This document shows positions 1 to 9,333 of a stretch of 64,000 nucleotides of DNA, one piece after another; within the stretch, counting starts at the first letter, position 1, and each line of letters opens with the position of its first letter. The stretch spans positions 1-64,000 of the forward strand of contig JAIOZA010000006.1 of assembly GCA_021740825.1 (NCBI GenBank), given 5' to 3'. The position numbers and the translations under genes are program-made. The DNA comes from Bacteroidia bacterium (GTDB taxonomy: Bacteria; Bacteroidota; Bacteroidia; B-17B0; Aurantibacillaceae). The notes below the pieces were generated by a model, which worked only from the letters and a program-made list of their open reading frames with translations, ran no database searches and had not been told where the DNA came from.

Positions 1-117
1 ATCATAGTAATTAGGAAATATTGCTGATGTAATTACTAATGGGAAAACCGAATTGGCCCAATCGTAAAAGGTCCAAGCCTTGATTGTTTTTGTATTATCC
101 TGCTCTATAAGATTCAT
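1..117 (-). CDS. MFS transporter, UMF1/Atg22-like (N-terminal fragment)
   Basis: This is the first 39 codons of a minus-strand gene whose remainder lies beyond the left edge. The translated start includes AWTFYDWANS followed by a hydrophobic stretch and IFPNYY. That is the characteristic opening of UMF1/Atg22-like major facilitator permeases, where the aromatic-rich segment precedes the first membrane helix. The start is the ATG whose complement is at 115-117; the frame stays open to the edge. Substrate cannot be told. It is divergent from the polysaccharide locus, with a 262-base gap between. The call rests on a short motif only. Confidence 0.6.
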   Translation of the reverse strand, partial: MNLIEQDNTKTIKAWTFYDWANSVFPLVITSAIFPNYYD

Positions 118-357
118 AAAATAAATTAAGATATAAATTCAAACTAAAAATAAAGTTAAGATTTAAATTGAATTAAAAGACAACGGAAAATCAACAAAAC
201 AAATTCCTACAAAATAATTTTAATACCTTACATTTCAAAACGTACTCATAAAATGGTACAATTTCATTATAAAAATTTAAAAACAACCTTATAGTTTTAA
301 TCTATTATTAGTAATTAATAAATATTATTTTTTTTTATTCTGATACAATAACTAATC

Positions 358-365
358 TATCTTTG
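358..365 (+). promoter_or_regulatory. Putative -7 promoter box TATCTTTG
   Basis: TATCTTTG fits the Bacteroidota -7 consensus TAnnTTTG and lies 14 nt before the ATG at 380, predicting a leader of about 9 nt. No TTG was seen at the expected -33 distance, so support comes from this box and its position only. It would drive the polysaccharide genes starting at 380. Confidence 0.45.
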
Positions 366-379
366 CGTTTTTAAAAAAT

Positions 380-1225
380 ATGCGTGGATATTTACTACTT
401 TTTCTGTGTAGCTTGATTCTCTTATTATCTTGTAAAAAAGATACTTTAAAATCCCCTGTCGCATCCTTTTTAGTTATAGATAATATATCAGTAAACCCTA
501 CTATTAATCAAGGTTCGAATAGTCAAAAAATTACCGATATGTGGTATTATGTTGATGGCGAATTTAAAGGAGTATTTCCAATTGGGAGCGTTATGCCAAT
601 TGTTGCATCTAATACCGCCGAAATTACTTTACTTGCAGGAATAAAAAATAATGGAATTTCGGCAACAAGAACTCCTTACCAATTTTACAAAGCAATAAAC
701 TACGTGCAGCCAATTGAAGCAGGTAAAACCTATACCTATTCTCCAATATTTGAATACTCATCAAATGCCATCTTTCATTATACGCAAGAATTTAATTCGC
801 AAGCAAGTCTGTTTATTTCTGCAGGCGATTCAAGTTTCGTATGGGTAAATAATCCAACTAAGGCATTTGGTGGAACAGGGGGTTCAATTTTCATGTCGAT
901 GAGTGATACAAAACCAACAGCAAAAATGTTGCAAAGTACACCCTATTATTTACCAATTGGAGGAACAACTGTTTACTTAGAATTAAATTATAAATGTAAC
1001 CAAACATTTGTTGTTGGTGTTATTGGAGGTGGAACCACTTTTGAGCGAGAAGCAATAACCGTGAGCGCCTCTGATGAGTGGAATAAAATATACATCCAAT
1101 TAACAAGTGTTATCAGCACACCGCCAACTTATCAATTAAATGGTTATCAGGTTTACATTAAAGCTACAAAGCAAGTGCAAACTCCAGAAATTTATATTGA
1201 CAATATTAAATTAATTAGTTTTTAA
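380..1225 (+). CDS. Putative lipoprotein of the exopolysaccharide locus, jelly-roll-like
   Basis: A 281-aa protein with a lipoprotein signal (hydrophobic residues 4-16, lipobox LLSC with Cys18), so probably exported and lipid-anchored. The family is not recognised. The C-terminal third (EWNKIYIQL ... YIDNIKLI) alternates hydrophobic residues in the way seen at the end of carbohydrate-binding-module-like beta sandwiches; this is an inference. The stop codon is directly followed by the ATG of the sugar transferase, so the two are almost certainly co-transcribed. A role in binding or exporting the polysaccharide made by its neighbours is plausible but unproven. Confidence 0.7.
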   Translation: MRGYLLLFLCSLILLLSCKKDTLKSPVASFLVIDNISVNPTINQGSNSQKITDMWYYVDGEFKGVFPIGSVMPIVASNTAEITLLAGIKNNGISATRTPYQFYKAINYVQPIEAGKTYTYSPIFEYSSNAIFHYTQEFNSQASLFISAGDSSFVWVNNPTKAFGGTGGSIFMSMSDTKPTAKMLQSTPYYLPIGGTTVYLELNYKCNQTFVVGVIGGGTTFEREAITVSASDEWNKIYIQLTSVISTPPTYQLNGYQVYIKATKQVQTPEIYIDNIKLISF

Positions 1226-2647
1226 ATGAATAAAGCTTTACAAACATTTAAATACATTTTATCTGATTATTTTTCTGCTGTTATTGCGTGGAGTTTATTT
1301 TATTTATACAGAAAATTTTATATCGAACCTGATAAATTTGGAATTTTACCAAAGCAAGTTTTTGATCGACAATTTATTTTAGGAATTATGATACTTCCAT
1401 TAGCTTGGTTACTAGCATATTACCTTACTGGATTTTATAAAAACATTTACCGAAAATCTCGTATTAACGAATTATTGCAAACTATTGCTACATCGGCTAT
1501 TGGGATAACTTTTATATTCTTTTTTATTTTATTAGATGACTTTGTTTCAAGTTATAAAGCATACTATAAAGTTTACACCGTTTTATTTGCTTTACACTTT
1601 TTATTTACTGCCACTTTTAGATTTATCTTATCAACGATCACAAATTATAAAATTGGTCAAGGTAAAATTGGATTTAATACGATTATTATTGGAAGTAACC
1701 AGCGTGCTCTAAAAATTTATGATGAAATTACTTCAAGTCATAAATCCTCCGGAAATAAATTTATAGGTTTCATTCATTTAGATGAAAAAAATGGTTTTTC
1801 TGAGCAGCTAAAACATAAACTTGCTCACTTAGGAGAATATAAAGATTTAAAGGAAATTGTTCTCTCAAATAATGTTGAAGAGATAATTATTGCCATCGAA
1901 TCTTGGGAGCATAATTATCTTGAAAAAATTATTAATGAATTAAACGATTTTGACGCTACGATTAAAATTATTCCCGATGTCTATGATATTTTATCTGGTC
2001 AGGTAAAAATGAATTCAATATCCGATACAGCTTTAATTGTTATAAATAGACAAGTGATGCCTAATTGGCAACAATCAGTAAAACGTTTTATTGATGTTAC
2101 AGCTTCTGTATTTGTAATAATTGCTTTTAGTTGGGTATACTTAATTTTAATGTTACTTGTAAAATTGGGTTCTAAAGGGCCAATGTTTTTTAAACAAGAA
2201 CGAATTGGTAAAGATGGAAAACCTTTCAATATTTTAAAATTCAGAACAATGTATATTGATGCAGAAAAATTTGGTCCATCTCTCTCGAAAAAAAACGATC
2301 CTAGAATTACCAAACTAGGAAATTTTTTAAGAAAAGTAAGATTAGATGAAATCCCTCAATTTTATAATGTCATAATTGGTGATATGAGTTTAGTTGGACC
2401 TAGACCAGAACGTAAATTTTTTATTGACCAAATTGTTGTTCACGCACCGCATTATGTCCATCTACATAGAGTTAGACCTGGCATTACGGGTTACGGACAA
2501 GTAAAATATGGCTATGCCGAAAACATTGAGCAAATGGTTTCGCGCGTTAAATTTGATTTATTGTACATAGAAAACATGAGCTTAATTATCGATTTTAAAA
2601 TTTTAATTCATACTGTTTTAATTGTTATTCAAGGAAGAGGAAAATAA
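1226..2647 (+). CDS. Undecaprenyl-phosphate sugar phosphotransferase (polyprenyl glycosylphosphotransferase)
   Basis: A 473-aa membrane enzyme of the WcaJ/WbaP type, which moves a sugar-1-phosphate from a nucleotide sugar onto undecaprenyl phosphate and so starts a polysaccharide repeat unit. The N-terminal half has four to five hydrophobic segments followed by a CoA-binding-like Rossmann region. The C-terminal part is a complete bacterial sugar transferase domain: KRFIDV before a membrane segment, then FFKQERIGKDGKPF, KFRTM, LRKVRLDEIPQ, GDMSLVGPRPE and RPGITGYGQV. The length is usual for two-domain members. The start abuts the preceding stop. The actual sugar is unknown, although the next gene supplies a dTDP-sugar intermediate. 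Confidence 0.93.
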   Translation: MNKALQTFKYILSDYFSAVIAWSLFYLYRKFYIEPDKFGILPKQVFDRQFILGIMILPLAWLLAYYLTGFYKNIYRKSRINELLQTIATSAIGITFIFFFILLDDFVSSYKAYYKVYTVLFALHFLFTATFRFILSTITNYKIGQGKIGFNTIIIGSNQRALKIYDEITSSHKSSGNKFIGFIHLDEKNGFSEQLKHKLAHLGEYKDLKEIVLSNNVEEIIIAIESWEHNYLEKIINELNDFDATIKIIPDVYDILSGQVKMNSISDTALIVINRQVMPNWQQSVKRFIDVTASVFVIIAFSWVYLILMLLVKLGSKGPMFFKQERIGKDGKPFNILKFRTMYIDAEKFGPSLSKKNDPRITKLGNFLRKVRLDEIPQFYNVIIGDMSLVGPRPERKFFIDQIVVHAPHYVHLHRVRPGITGYGQVKYGYAENIEQMVSRVKFDLLYIENMSLIIDFKILIHTVLIVIQGRGK

Positions 2648-2697
2648 AAATGTTGAATTTTTAATTTTAAATGTTGAATTTTACAAAAAATTAAAAA
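2648..2697. repeat. AT-rich gap with two copies of TGTTGAATTTT
   Basis: The 50-base gap between the sugar transferase and rmlB contains the word TGTTGAATTTT twice, and a TTTTTAATTTT stretch that is complementary to the AATTAAAAA just before the rmlB ATG. It belongs to the same style of word-reiterating spacer seen in several other gaps of this window. It is short and AT-rich, so chance is possible. Confidence 0.35.
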
Positions 2698-3747
2698 ATG
2701 AAAATATTAATTACAGGAGGCGCAGGTTTTATTGGTTCTCACTTAGTGAGATTATTTGTAAACAAATACCCAAATTACACAATTGTTAATCTTGATAAAT
2801 TAACATACGCAGGTAATTTAGCCAACCTCACTGATATTGAAAATAAACCAAATTACTCTTTTGTAAAAGGTGATATAGTTGATGCAACATTTATTAATAA
2901 ACTTTTTGCTGACCACCAATTTAATGCTGTTATACATTTAGCTGCCGAAAGTCATGTTGATAGAAGTATCACCAATCCTTTAGAGTTTGTGTATACAAAT
3001 GTTATAGGAACCGTTAATTTATTAAATGCCGCTAAAGAATTACACAAAGCAGATCCTTCAAAATTTACTAAATTTTATCATGTAAGTACCGATGAAGTTT
3101 ATGGTTCGTTAGGTGATACCGGTTTATTTACTGAAACTACGGCCTACGACCCCCACAGCCCCTATTCTGCTTCTAAAGCAAGCTCAGATCATTTTGTAAG
3201 GGCCTATCACGATACTTATAAATTACCATGTGTAATTTCTAACTGTTCAAATAATTACGGACCCTTTCATTTTCCGGAAAAATTAATTCCGTTATGCATT
3301 AACAATATCAAAAATAACAAACCACTACCTATTTATGGTAAAGGCGAAAATATTAGAGATTGGTTATTTGTTGAAGATCATGCACGTGCTATTGATGTTA
3401 TTTTTCATACAGCTGCTCTTGGTTCTACCTATAATATTGGTGGACATAATGAATGGACAAATATTGACGTGATTCGTTTATTATGTGATATGATGGATGA
3501 AAAATTAGGAAGACCAAAAGGAACTAACCAACAATTAATTACATACGTAACCGACCGTGCCGGACATGATTTACGTTACGCTATCGATTCATCTAAATTA
3601 CAAAACGATTTAGGATGGAAGCCATCTTTACAATTTGAAGAAGGTTTATCAAAAACCGTTGATTGGTATTTGCAAAACGAAGAATGGTTAACTAACGTTA
3701 CATCTGGAGCGTATGCTAATTATTACGAAAAACAATACTCTCACTAG
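2698..3747 (+). CDS. rfbB: dTDP-glucose 4,6-dehydratase
   Basis: A 349-aa short-chain dehydrogenase of the extended type. It converts dTDP-D-glucose to dTDP-4-keto-6-deoxy-D-glucose, the branch point for dTDP-rhamnose and other deoxysugars. Visible signatures are the NAD-binding GGAGFIGSH (residues 7-15), the STDEVYGSL motif (Asp132-Glu133 are the family's dehydration residues), the catalytic Tyr156-xxx-Lys160 pair (YSASK) and the substrate-binding RDWLFVEDH. Length matches RmlB/RfbB. The partner genes rmlA, rmlC and rmlD are not in the window, so the full dTDP-sugar route must be completed elsewhere. Confidence 0.95.
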   Translation: MKILITGGAGFIGSHLVRLFVNKYPNYTIVNLDKLTYAGNLANLTDIENKPNYSFVKGDIVDATFINKLFADHQFNAVIHLAAESHVDRSITNPLEFVYTNVIGTVNLLNAAKELHKADPSKFTKFYHVSTDEVYGSLGDTGLFTETTAYDPHSPYSASKASSDHFVRAYHDTYKLPCVISNCSNNYGPFHFPEKLIPLCINNIKNNKPLPIYGKGENIRDWLFVEDHARAIDVIFHTAALGSTYNIGGHNEWTNIDVIRLLCDMMDEKLGRPKGTNQQLITYVTDRAGHDLRYAIDSSKLQNDLGWKPSLQFEEGLSKTVDWYLQNEEWLTNVTSGAYANYYEKQYSH

Positions 3748-3826
3748 TTATAAGTTATGAGTTATGAATTATAAGATAAAAAAGTATCCAACTCACAACT
3801 CAACTCTTATAACTCATCACTCATAG
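3748..3826. repeat. Inverted repeat built from ATGAGTTATGA-like words
   Basis: The whole gap between rfbB and the MBOAT gene is one imperfect palindrome. The left arm reiterates TTATGAGTTATGAATTATAAG-like words (3750-3774); the right arm holds CTTATAACTCATCACTCATAG-like words (3806-3826), its approximate reverse complement. The middle contains further ACTCAACTC words. A folded transcript would form a long hairpin between the two genes. No protein or promoter is evident in it. Confidence 0.6.
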
Positions 3827-3828
3827 AA

Positions 3829-5256
3829 ATGGTTTTTAGCAGCATTACATTTTTAGTTTATTTTTTACCAATTTTTTTATTGGCGTATCACTTAACGCCA
3901 CATAAATATAAAAATGCCTGCATACTTATTTTCAGTATTGTATTTTACGCTTGGGGTGGACCAAAATTTATCTTCGTTATTCTTGGTACAACCTTCTTAG
4001 ATTATTTCTTGGTCAATAAAATGGCCGAAGCCAAAACATCCAAAGGCAAAAAGCAATTACTAGTTATTTCTTTATTAATGAATTTGGGCTTGTTGTTTTA
4101 TTTCAAATATTCCAACTTCTTTATCGATAACATCAACGGTGCTTTAGGTTTCGCTGGCATCAAAGAAATATCTTGGTTAAAAATTGTATTACCAATTGGT
4201 ATATCATTCTATACATTTGAAAGTGTAACCTACGTAGTAGATGTTTACAGAGGCATTCATAAACCATTAAAAAACTTTTGGCATTATCAAACCTACATTT
4301 TATTGTTCCCTAAATTAATTGCCGGGCCAATTGTACGTTACCACGATATTGCCGATCAAATTACTAACCGCGAAAAAAATTATACACCTGATGTAAAACT
4401 AAGTGGCTTTTATACTTTTTGTATTGGCTTAGCTAAAAAAGTAATCATCGCTAACACTATTGGCATGCAAGCCGATGATGTGTTTAAGTTAGGTAGTGAA
4501 CACATTGATACAGCTGCAGCTTGGGTTGGCGCCATTGCTTACACTTTTCAAATTTATTTTGACTTTAGTGGTTACAGCGATATGGCTATCGGGCTATGTA
4601 AAATGATTGGAATTCGTTTACCCGAAAACTTTAACAATCCTTATTTATCATCAAGTATAACTGAGTTTTGGCGAAGATGGCACATAACACTTGGCACCTG
4701 GATGAAAAACTATCTATATATTCCGTTAGGAGGAAATAAAGTAGAATCTAATTTTAAACTGTACCGCAATTTATTTATTGTGTTTTTATTATCAGGCTTA
4801 TGGCACGGCGCCAGTTGGAACTTTATTATTTGGGGCGCTTTTCACGGTTTGTTTTTAGTGATGGAACGTTTATTTTTATTAAAAATATATGCTAAGATTG
4901 GTAAAGTAATTTCAACAATTATTACTTTTTTAATAGTAGTTGTTGGTTGGGTTTATTTTAGAATAGAAGATTTATCGCACGCTAACTATATTGTAAAAAC
5001 CATGTTCAGCTTTAATTTTACAGATGGAAAATTTGCCTTGCATAATGATTTTTATTTCTCATTAAGTTTAGCAGTTTTCTTTTCATTTTTTGCATTTATA
5101 CCATTTACCAAAAACATTCAAGCCAAAGTGTATGGCGAAAATCATACAACAGTTTCAAATGTTTTACTAGTAAGTACAAGCATACTTTTATTTTATATAT
5201 CGTTAAGTTACATAGCAGCTTTAGATTTTAACCCATTTATTTATTTTAGATTTTAA
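3829..5256 (+). CDS. MBOAT family O-acyltransferase (AlgI/DltB-like)
   Basis: A 475-aa polytopic membrane protein of the membrane-bound O-acyltransferase family. In AlgI-type systems it passes acetyl groups across the membrane for attachment to an exported polysaccharide. Key signatures are the FWRRWHITLGTWMKNYLYIPLGG block (His285) and SGLWHGASWNF with His326, the presumed catalytic histidine, within 10-12 hydrophobic segments. The gene is followed 3 nt later by an AlgX/AlgJ-like protein, the usual periplasmic partner. Together they suggest that the polysaccharide of this locus is O-acylated, most likely acetylated; the acyl group is inferred. Confidence 0.92.
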   Translation: MVFSSITFLVYFLPIFLLAYHLTPHKYKNACILIFSIVFYAWGGPKFIFVILGTTFLDYFLVNKMAEAKTSKGKKQLLVISLLMNLGLLFYFKYSNFFIDNINGALGFAGIKEISWLKIVLPIGISFYTFESVTYVVDVYRGIHKPLKNFWHYQTYILLFPKLIAGPIVRYHDIADQITNREKNYTPDVKLSGFYTFCIGLAKKVIIANTIGMQADDVFKLGSEHIDTAAAWVGAIAYTFQIYFDFSGYSDMAIGLCKMIGIRLPENFNNPYLSSSITEFWRRWHITLGTWMKNYLYIPLGGNKVESNFKLYRNLFIVFLLSGLWHGASWNFIIWGAFHGLFLVMERLFLLKIYAKIGKVISTIITFLIVVVGWVYFRIEDLSHANYIVKTMFSFNFTDGKFALHNDFYFSLSLAVFFSFFAFIPFTKNIQAKVYGENHTTVSNVLLVSTSILLFYISLSYIAALDFNPFIYFRF

Positions 5257-5259
5257 AAA

Positions 5260-6579
5260 ATGGCTAAAACTAAATCCTATAATTTATTTGTGCTTGTTGC
5301 TTTTGCAGCACTTGCATTTCCTATGCTTTCAGGCTTTTTAAAAAAAGATAACAAGCCTAATTTAATTGGTATTGTTATTAATAATGTAAATCCAGATACT
5401 TTATTAAAACAAGATAAAGGCATGTGGTTTAGTGGGGAATATCAAAACTTAAAAGACGATTATAATAATGACCATTGGGCTTTTAAAGAAAAGTTTGTGC
5501 GCTTAAATAATCAATTTTATTACAAAGTCTTTAACCAAATTCGCGTAAATTCTTTTGTATTAGGTAAAGATAATTATGTATACAGCGAAGGTTATATTTT
5601 TTCGGCCTTTGGTGATGATTATGTAGGAGAACAAAAAATTGTAACCAAACTCCAAAAAGCAAAAGTTGTTCAAGATTCTTTAAAACGCAAGGGCATTGAC
5701 TTATTATTAGTATTTGCACCGGGTAAAGGCGAATATTGTATAGAACAAATTGAAGATAAATATAAACACGCCCTAAAAACAACAAATTATCAAACCTACA
5801 TTGCTAATTCAAAAAAATTAGGTTTAAATGTGTTAGACTTAAAAGCCTATTTTCAAAAACTAAAACCCACAACGCCATATCCTTTGTTTCCTAAATTTGG
5901 ACATCATTGGAGTTATTATGGAGAGTGCTTAGCAGTGGATACCATTATTGGACACATCGAAAAATTGCACCATTGCGATATGCCAGATATTGTTTGGAAA
6001 AAAATTGATGTAGTTGATACTTCCAGAAGCCGCGATTCCGATGTATTAAAAAGTATGAACTTATATGAAAATCCGGAACAAAACATGAAACTGGCCTACC
6101 CGGACGTAATGTTTGAACAAGATACTTTAAAAAACCAAACGCGTGTATTAACCATTTCTGATAGCTATTGGTACGGCCCAGTTTATATGGGTGTTGGGCA
6201 AAATTGTTTTGCCGGCGGACAGTTTTGGTATTACTACAATAAAATAGTACCAAACCCAAGCGCTACTGAAAAAGTAGAAGTATGGCAGTTAGACTTAAAA
6301 CAAAATATAGAAAGCAATCAAGTAATTATGTTGTTGTATTCTGATGGAAATTTGCCAAGCTTTGCCAATACCTTTATTGAGGATGCTTATGAATTATACA
6401 CCAACCCAACTGCCTACTATGCAAAAGTAGCTAGAACAAAAAACATTAAGCAGTTTGAAAAACAAATCAGAGATAAGCCAGTACTCTTAAAAAAGTCCAC
6501 AAAAAAATCTCAAGACTTACAAATTCCTTTGGACTCTGCTATTAAATTAGACGCTATGAAATTAGCTGGAGTTAATTAA
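5260..6579 (+). CDS. AlgX/AlgJ-like SGNH-type acetyltransferase partner
   Basis: A 439-aa protein with an N-terminal hydrophobic anchor (residues 8-26) and a periplasmic domain resembling AlgX/AlgJ SGNH-hydrolase-like acetyltransferases. Visible features are GKDNYVYSEGYI (102-113), KFGHHWSYYG (212-221; HxW-type block) and the serine block TISDSYWYG (298-306), which correspond to the His and Ser catalytic blocks of that family. A clear Asp-x-His is not obvious, so the catalytic triad is only partly supported. The tight spacing with the MBOAT gene is the strongest context argument. The C-terminal 80 residues are charged and unassigned. Confidence 0.75.
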   Translation: MAKTKSYNLFVLVAFAALAFPMLSGFLKKDNKPNLIGIVINNVNPDTLLKQDKGMWFSGEYQNLKDDYNNDHWAFKEKFVRLNNQFYYKVFNQIRVNSFVLGKDNYVYSEGYIFSAFGDDYVGEQKIVTKLQKAKVVQDSLKRKGIDLLLVFAPGKGEYCIEQIEDKYKHALKTTNYQTYIANSKKLGLNVLDLKAYFQKLKPTTPYPLFPKFGHHWSYYGECLAVDTIIGHIEKLHHCDMPDIVWKKIDVVDTSRSRDSDVLKSMNLYENPEQNMKLAYPDVMFEQDTLKNQTRVLTISDSYWYGPVYMGVGQNCFAGGQFWYYYNKIVPNPSATEKVEVWQLDLKQNIESNQVIMLLYSDGNLPSFANTFIEDAYELYTNPTAYYAKVARTKNIKQFEKQIRDKPVLLKKSTKKSQDLQIPLDSAIKLDAMKLAGVN

Positions 6580-6639
6580 TTTATTTTGAGTTCCTCAATG
6601 ATTATTTTTTTGTACTTTGTGTGTGCTTAAAATCACCAA

Positions 6640-8076
6640 ATGAAAAAACATCTACTTCTGTTTATTTGCGCTATAGGTTTATTCCACACACATGAAGCTC
6701 AAACTTACTCAAGCCTAAATATTAATTTATTAGCGCATATTAATCCAGAAACTGATAATACAGGATCTGACGGAAGAAAATATTCTGGTTGTTGGGGTTG
6801 GTTTCAAGCTACAAAAAATAAAGAGTACGCCATTGTGGGCACAAGTAGTAAAACCTATTTTGTTGATGTTACAGTTCCTACAAATCCTATTGTTGTTGAT
6901 TCTGTAAAAGCAAGACGTAATGGCTGCACTTGGCGCGAAATTAAAACATATCAAAACTATTGTTACATTGTTAGTGATGATGCACCTCCTAACAGTTTTC
7001 AAATTGTTGATATGCAGTATTTACCCGATTCAGTTCATGTGGTTCATAATGGCACAACTTATTTTGAGCGCAGCCATACAATTTTTGTGGATCATGACAG
7101 ATTATATTGCGGTGCACCAAAGGATGTAACCACTGGCTACCAATCTACCATGCGCGTTTATAGTTTAGCAAACCCCGAAAACCCAGTTTTACTTAGGCGT
7201 TTAGAAGATGATATTAGTTTGACGCAAATAGATTATGTACATGATATGTTTGTGCGCAACGATACCATTTATGCATCAACCGGTTGGAAAGGATTACAAG
7301 TGCTCACGTTTAATATAGCAACCAATAGTTTTTCATTACTACAAGCATTTGCCGGATATCCATTTAGCGGCTATAATCATAGTTCGTGGCAAACCGACGA
7401 TAGAAAAACCATGGTATTTGCGGATGAAGTTTCGGCAGGCTTACCGGCTAAAGTTATAGATGTAACAAATTTAAACAACATAACTTTAGTGGATACCATT
7501 CGATCAAATTTGGGTGCCACTGCTCACAACCCTTATATTGTTGGTAACAGATGGTGTTGGATGAGCACTTATGTAGATGGCATTTATTTATATGATATTT
7601 CTAATCCTGCAAATACAACTATTCATGGTTATTTTGATACTTATCCTCAACATGGCGTAAACGATAACCAATATAGCCCAGCCTACAGAGGCAATTGGGG
7701 AGCTTACCCTTACTTGCCAAGTAAAATTATAATTGCTTGCGATATGCAAAACGGTATTTTTATTTTAGAAGGTGATAATACTTATAAAAATTCTGTTGGT
7801 TTAAAAGAGACAGAACTGCCAAGTTCTTTATTTTCGGTATATCCAAATCCTGCAAAAAACGAATTGAATTTTTTAATCGCTAATCAACAAAGTAAAACTA
7901 TTGAGTGCATCATTACTGATGTGTTTGGCAAAATAGTTAAAGTAGAAAGTATAAATTGTAATCAGCCTTTTTATAAAACGAGTATTAACACCAATCAATT
8001 AATAGATGGTTGTTATTTCATCACATTAAAAGGAAATCAGATTAACGAAACAAAAAAAGTTATTTTTCAAAAATAA
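6640..8076 (+). CDS. Choice-of-anchor B family secreted protein with T9SS sorting domain
   Basis: A 478-aa exported protein. The N-terminus is a signal peptide (residues 1-20). The body has LVIVD-type beta-propeller repeats (NKEYAIVGTSSKTYFVDVT, CYIVSDDA, RSHTIFVDHDRLYCGAP, KVIDVTNLNN) typical of choice-of-anchor B proteins. From about residue 395 comes a T9SS type A sorting region: FSVYPNPAKNEL, ITDVFGKIV, LIDGCYFITLKG and KKVIFQK. It should therefore cross the outer membrane by the type IX system and be attached or released. A TACTTTG box at 6613-6619 lies just upstream, but it is one base short of the -7 consensus. Function beyond surface localisation is unknown. Confidence 0.85.
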   Translation: MKKHLLLFICAIGLFHTHEAQTYSSLNINLLAHINPETDNTGSDGRKYSGCWGWFQATKNKEYAIVGTSSKTYFVDVTVPTNPIVVDSVKARRNGCTWREIKTYQNYCYIVSDDAPPNSFQIVDMQYLPDSVHVVHNGTTYFERSHTIFVDHDRLYCGAPKDVTTGYQSTMRVYSLANPENPVLLRRLEDDISLTQIDYVHDMFVRNDTIYASTGWKGLQVLTFNIATNSFSLLQAFAGYPFSGYNHSSWQTDDRKTMVFADEVSAGLPAKVIDVTNLNNITLVDTIRSNLGATAHNPYIVGNRWCWMSTYVDGIYLYDISNPANTTIHGYFDTYPQHGVNDNQYSPAYRGNWGAYPYLPSKIIIACDMQNGIFILEGDNTYKNSVGLKETELPSSLFSVYPNPAKNELNFLIANQQSKTIECIITDVFGKIVKVESINCNQPFYKTSINTNQLIDGCYFITLKGNQINETKKVIFQK

Positions 8077-8078
8077 GT

Positions 8079-9248
8079 ATGTTTAGTATAACTTCAATCA
8101 TTGGTGTAGTTGGTTCAGGGGCAATGGGCAGTGGCATTGCTCAGGTAGCTGCAACTGCAGGACACAAAACTATTGTTTACGATACAAATGCAGATGCATT
8201 AGAAAAAGCAAAAATAAATTTAGCCAACTCAGTAACTAAATTAGTTGAAAAACAAAAAATTACCTCAGAAAAAGCTAAAGAGATTTTAAGTTTAACTTCC
8301 TACTCTGCTTCTGTGCACGATTTTAAAGACTGTGCTTTAATTATTGAAGCCATCGTTGAAAATAGTCATGTAAAACAAGAAGTATTTAAAGAGTTAGAAA
8401 GTATTACTTCTGCAACATGTGTTTTAGCTTCAAATACATCGTCATTATCAATCACATCAATTGCATCTGCTTGTAAAAATCCTGAAAAAGTTATTGGCAT
8501 TCATTTTTTCAATCCCGCAACCTTAATGCCATTGGTAGAAATTATTCCTGGTGTTGCCACCGATATGGTAATTGCAAGCCATTGCCAGGCATTAATTAAT
8601 AGCTGGGGAAAAGTAACCGTTATGGCAAAAGACACTCCGGGCTTTATTGTAAATCGCGTAGCTCGTCCTTTTTATAGCGAAGCCTTACGTATTTATGATG
8701 AACAAATTGCAGACATGGCAACTATTGATTGGGCTATGCGCGAAATTGGAGGATTTAAAATGGGTCCGTTTGAATTAATGGATTTAATTGGACATGATGT
8801 AAACTATGTGGTTACCGAAACCGTTTGGAAACAATTTTACTACGACCCACGTTTTAAACCATCATTAACCCAAAAACGTTTACTGGAAGCAAAGTTTTTA
8901 GGAAAAAAATCTGGAAGAGGTTTTTATGATTACAGAGAAGGCGCAATACTTGCTGAACCAAAAAAAGACGAAATTTTAGGACAATATATCTTTAATAGAA
9001 TACTTTGCATGCTTATAAATGAGGCTTGCGATACTCATTATTTAGGAATTGCTTCCGTTTCGGATATTGATTTAGCAATGACAAAAGGCGTAAATTACCC
9101 CAAAGGTCTTTTAAAATGGGCTGATGAAATGGGATTACCTAAGGCGTTAAACACATTAAATCATCTATACGAGGAATATCAAGAAGATAGATACAGAGCT
9201 TGTGTTTTATTAAAACGAATGGTGAAAGATGAAAAATGCTTTTATTAA
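8079..9248 (+). CDS. 3-hydroxyacyl-CoA dehydrogenase (3-hydroxybutyryl-CoA dehydrogenase-like)
   Basis: A 389-aa NAD-dependent enzyme oxidising 3-hydroxyacyl-CoA to 3-ketoacyl-CoA, as in beta-oxidation, butanoate or phenylacetate pathways. The N-terminal Rossmann domain opens with GVVGSGAMGSGIAQVAATAGH. The catalytic region contains GIHFFNPATLMPLVEI (catalytic His), the KDTPGFIVNRVARPFYSEAL hinge and a 3HCDH C-terminal domain (MGPFELMDLIGHDVNY). The second C-terminal domain is present in shortened form, ending near residue 389, which fits PaaH/Hbd-type proteins with one and a half C-terminal domains. It begins 2 nt after the preceding stop although the two functions are unrelated. Confidence 0.9.
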   Translation: MFSITSIIGVVGSGAMGSGIAQVAATAGHKTIVYDTNADALEKAKINLANSVTKLVEKQKITSEKAKEILSLTSYSASVHDFKDCALIIEAIVENSHVKQEVFKELESITSATCVLASNTSSLSITSIASACKNPEKVIGIHFFNPATLMPLVEIIPGVATDMVIASHCQALINSWGKVTVMAKDTPGFIVNRVARPFYSEALRIYDEQIADMATIDWAMREIGGFKMGPFELMDLIGHDVNYVVTETVWKQFYYDPRFKPSLTQKRLLEAKFLGKKSGRGFYDYREGAILAEPKKDEILGQYIFNRILCMLINEACDTHYLGIASVSDIDLAMTKGVNYPKGLLKWADEMGLPKALNTLNHLYEEYQEDRYRACVLLKRMVKDEKCFY

Positions 9249-9281
9249 CTATTAAAAGTAGTTTGCCACTGAGTGTAACGA

Positions 9282-9313
9282 TTTGGAAACAAAATTTATT
9301 TTAATTATATTTG
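9282..9313 (+). promoter_or_regulatory. Promoter TTTG-N20-TATATTTG
   Basis: TTTG at 9282-9285 and TATATTTG at 9306-9313 are separated by exactly 20 nt, matching the Bacteroidota -33/-7 promoter pattern. The transcript would start near 9320, giving about a 14-nt leader before the ATG at 9334. This is one of the two best-matching full promoters in the window. Confidence 0.65.
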
Positions 9314-9333
9314 GCTAATCAAAACATTTTATA

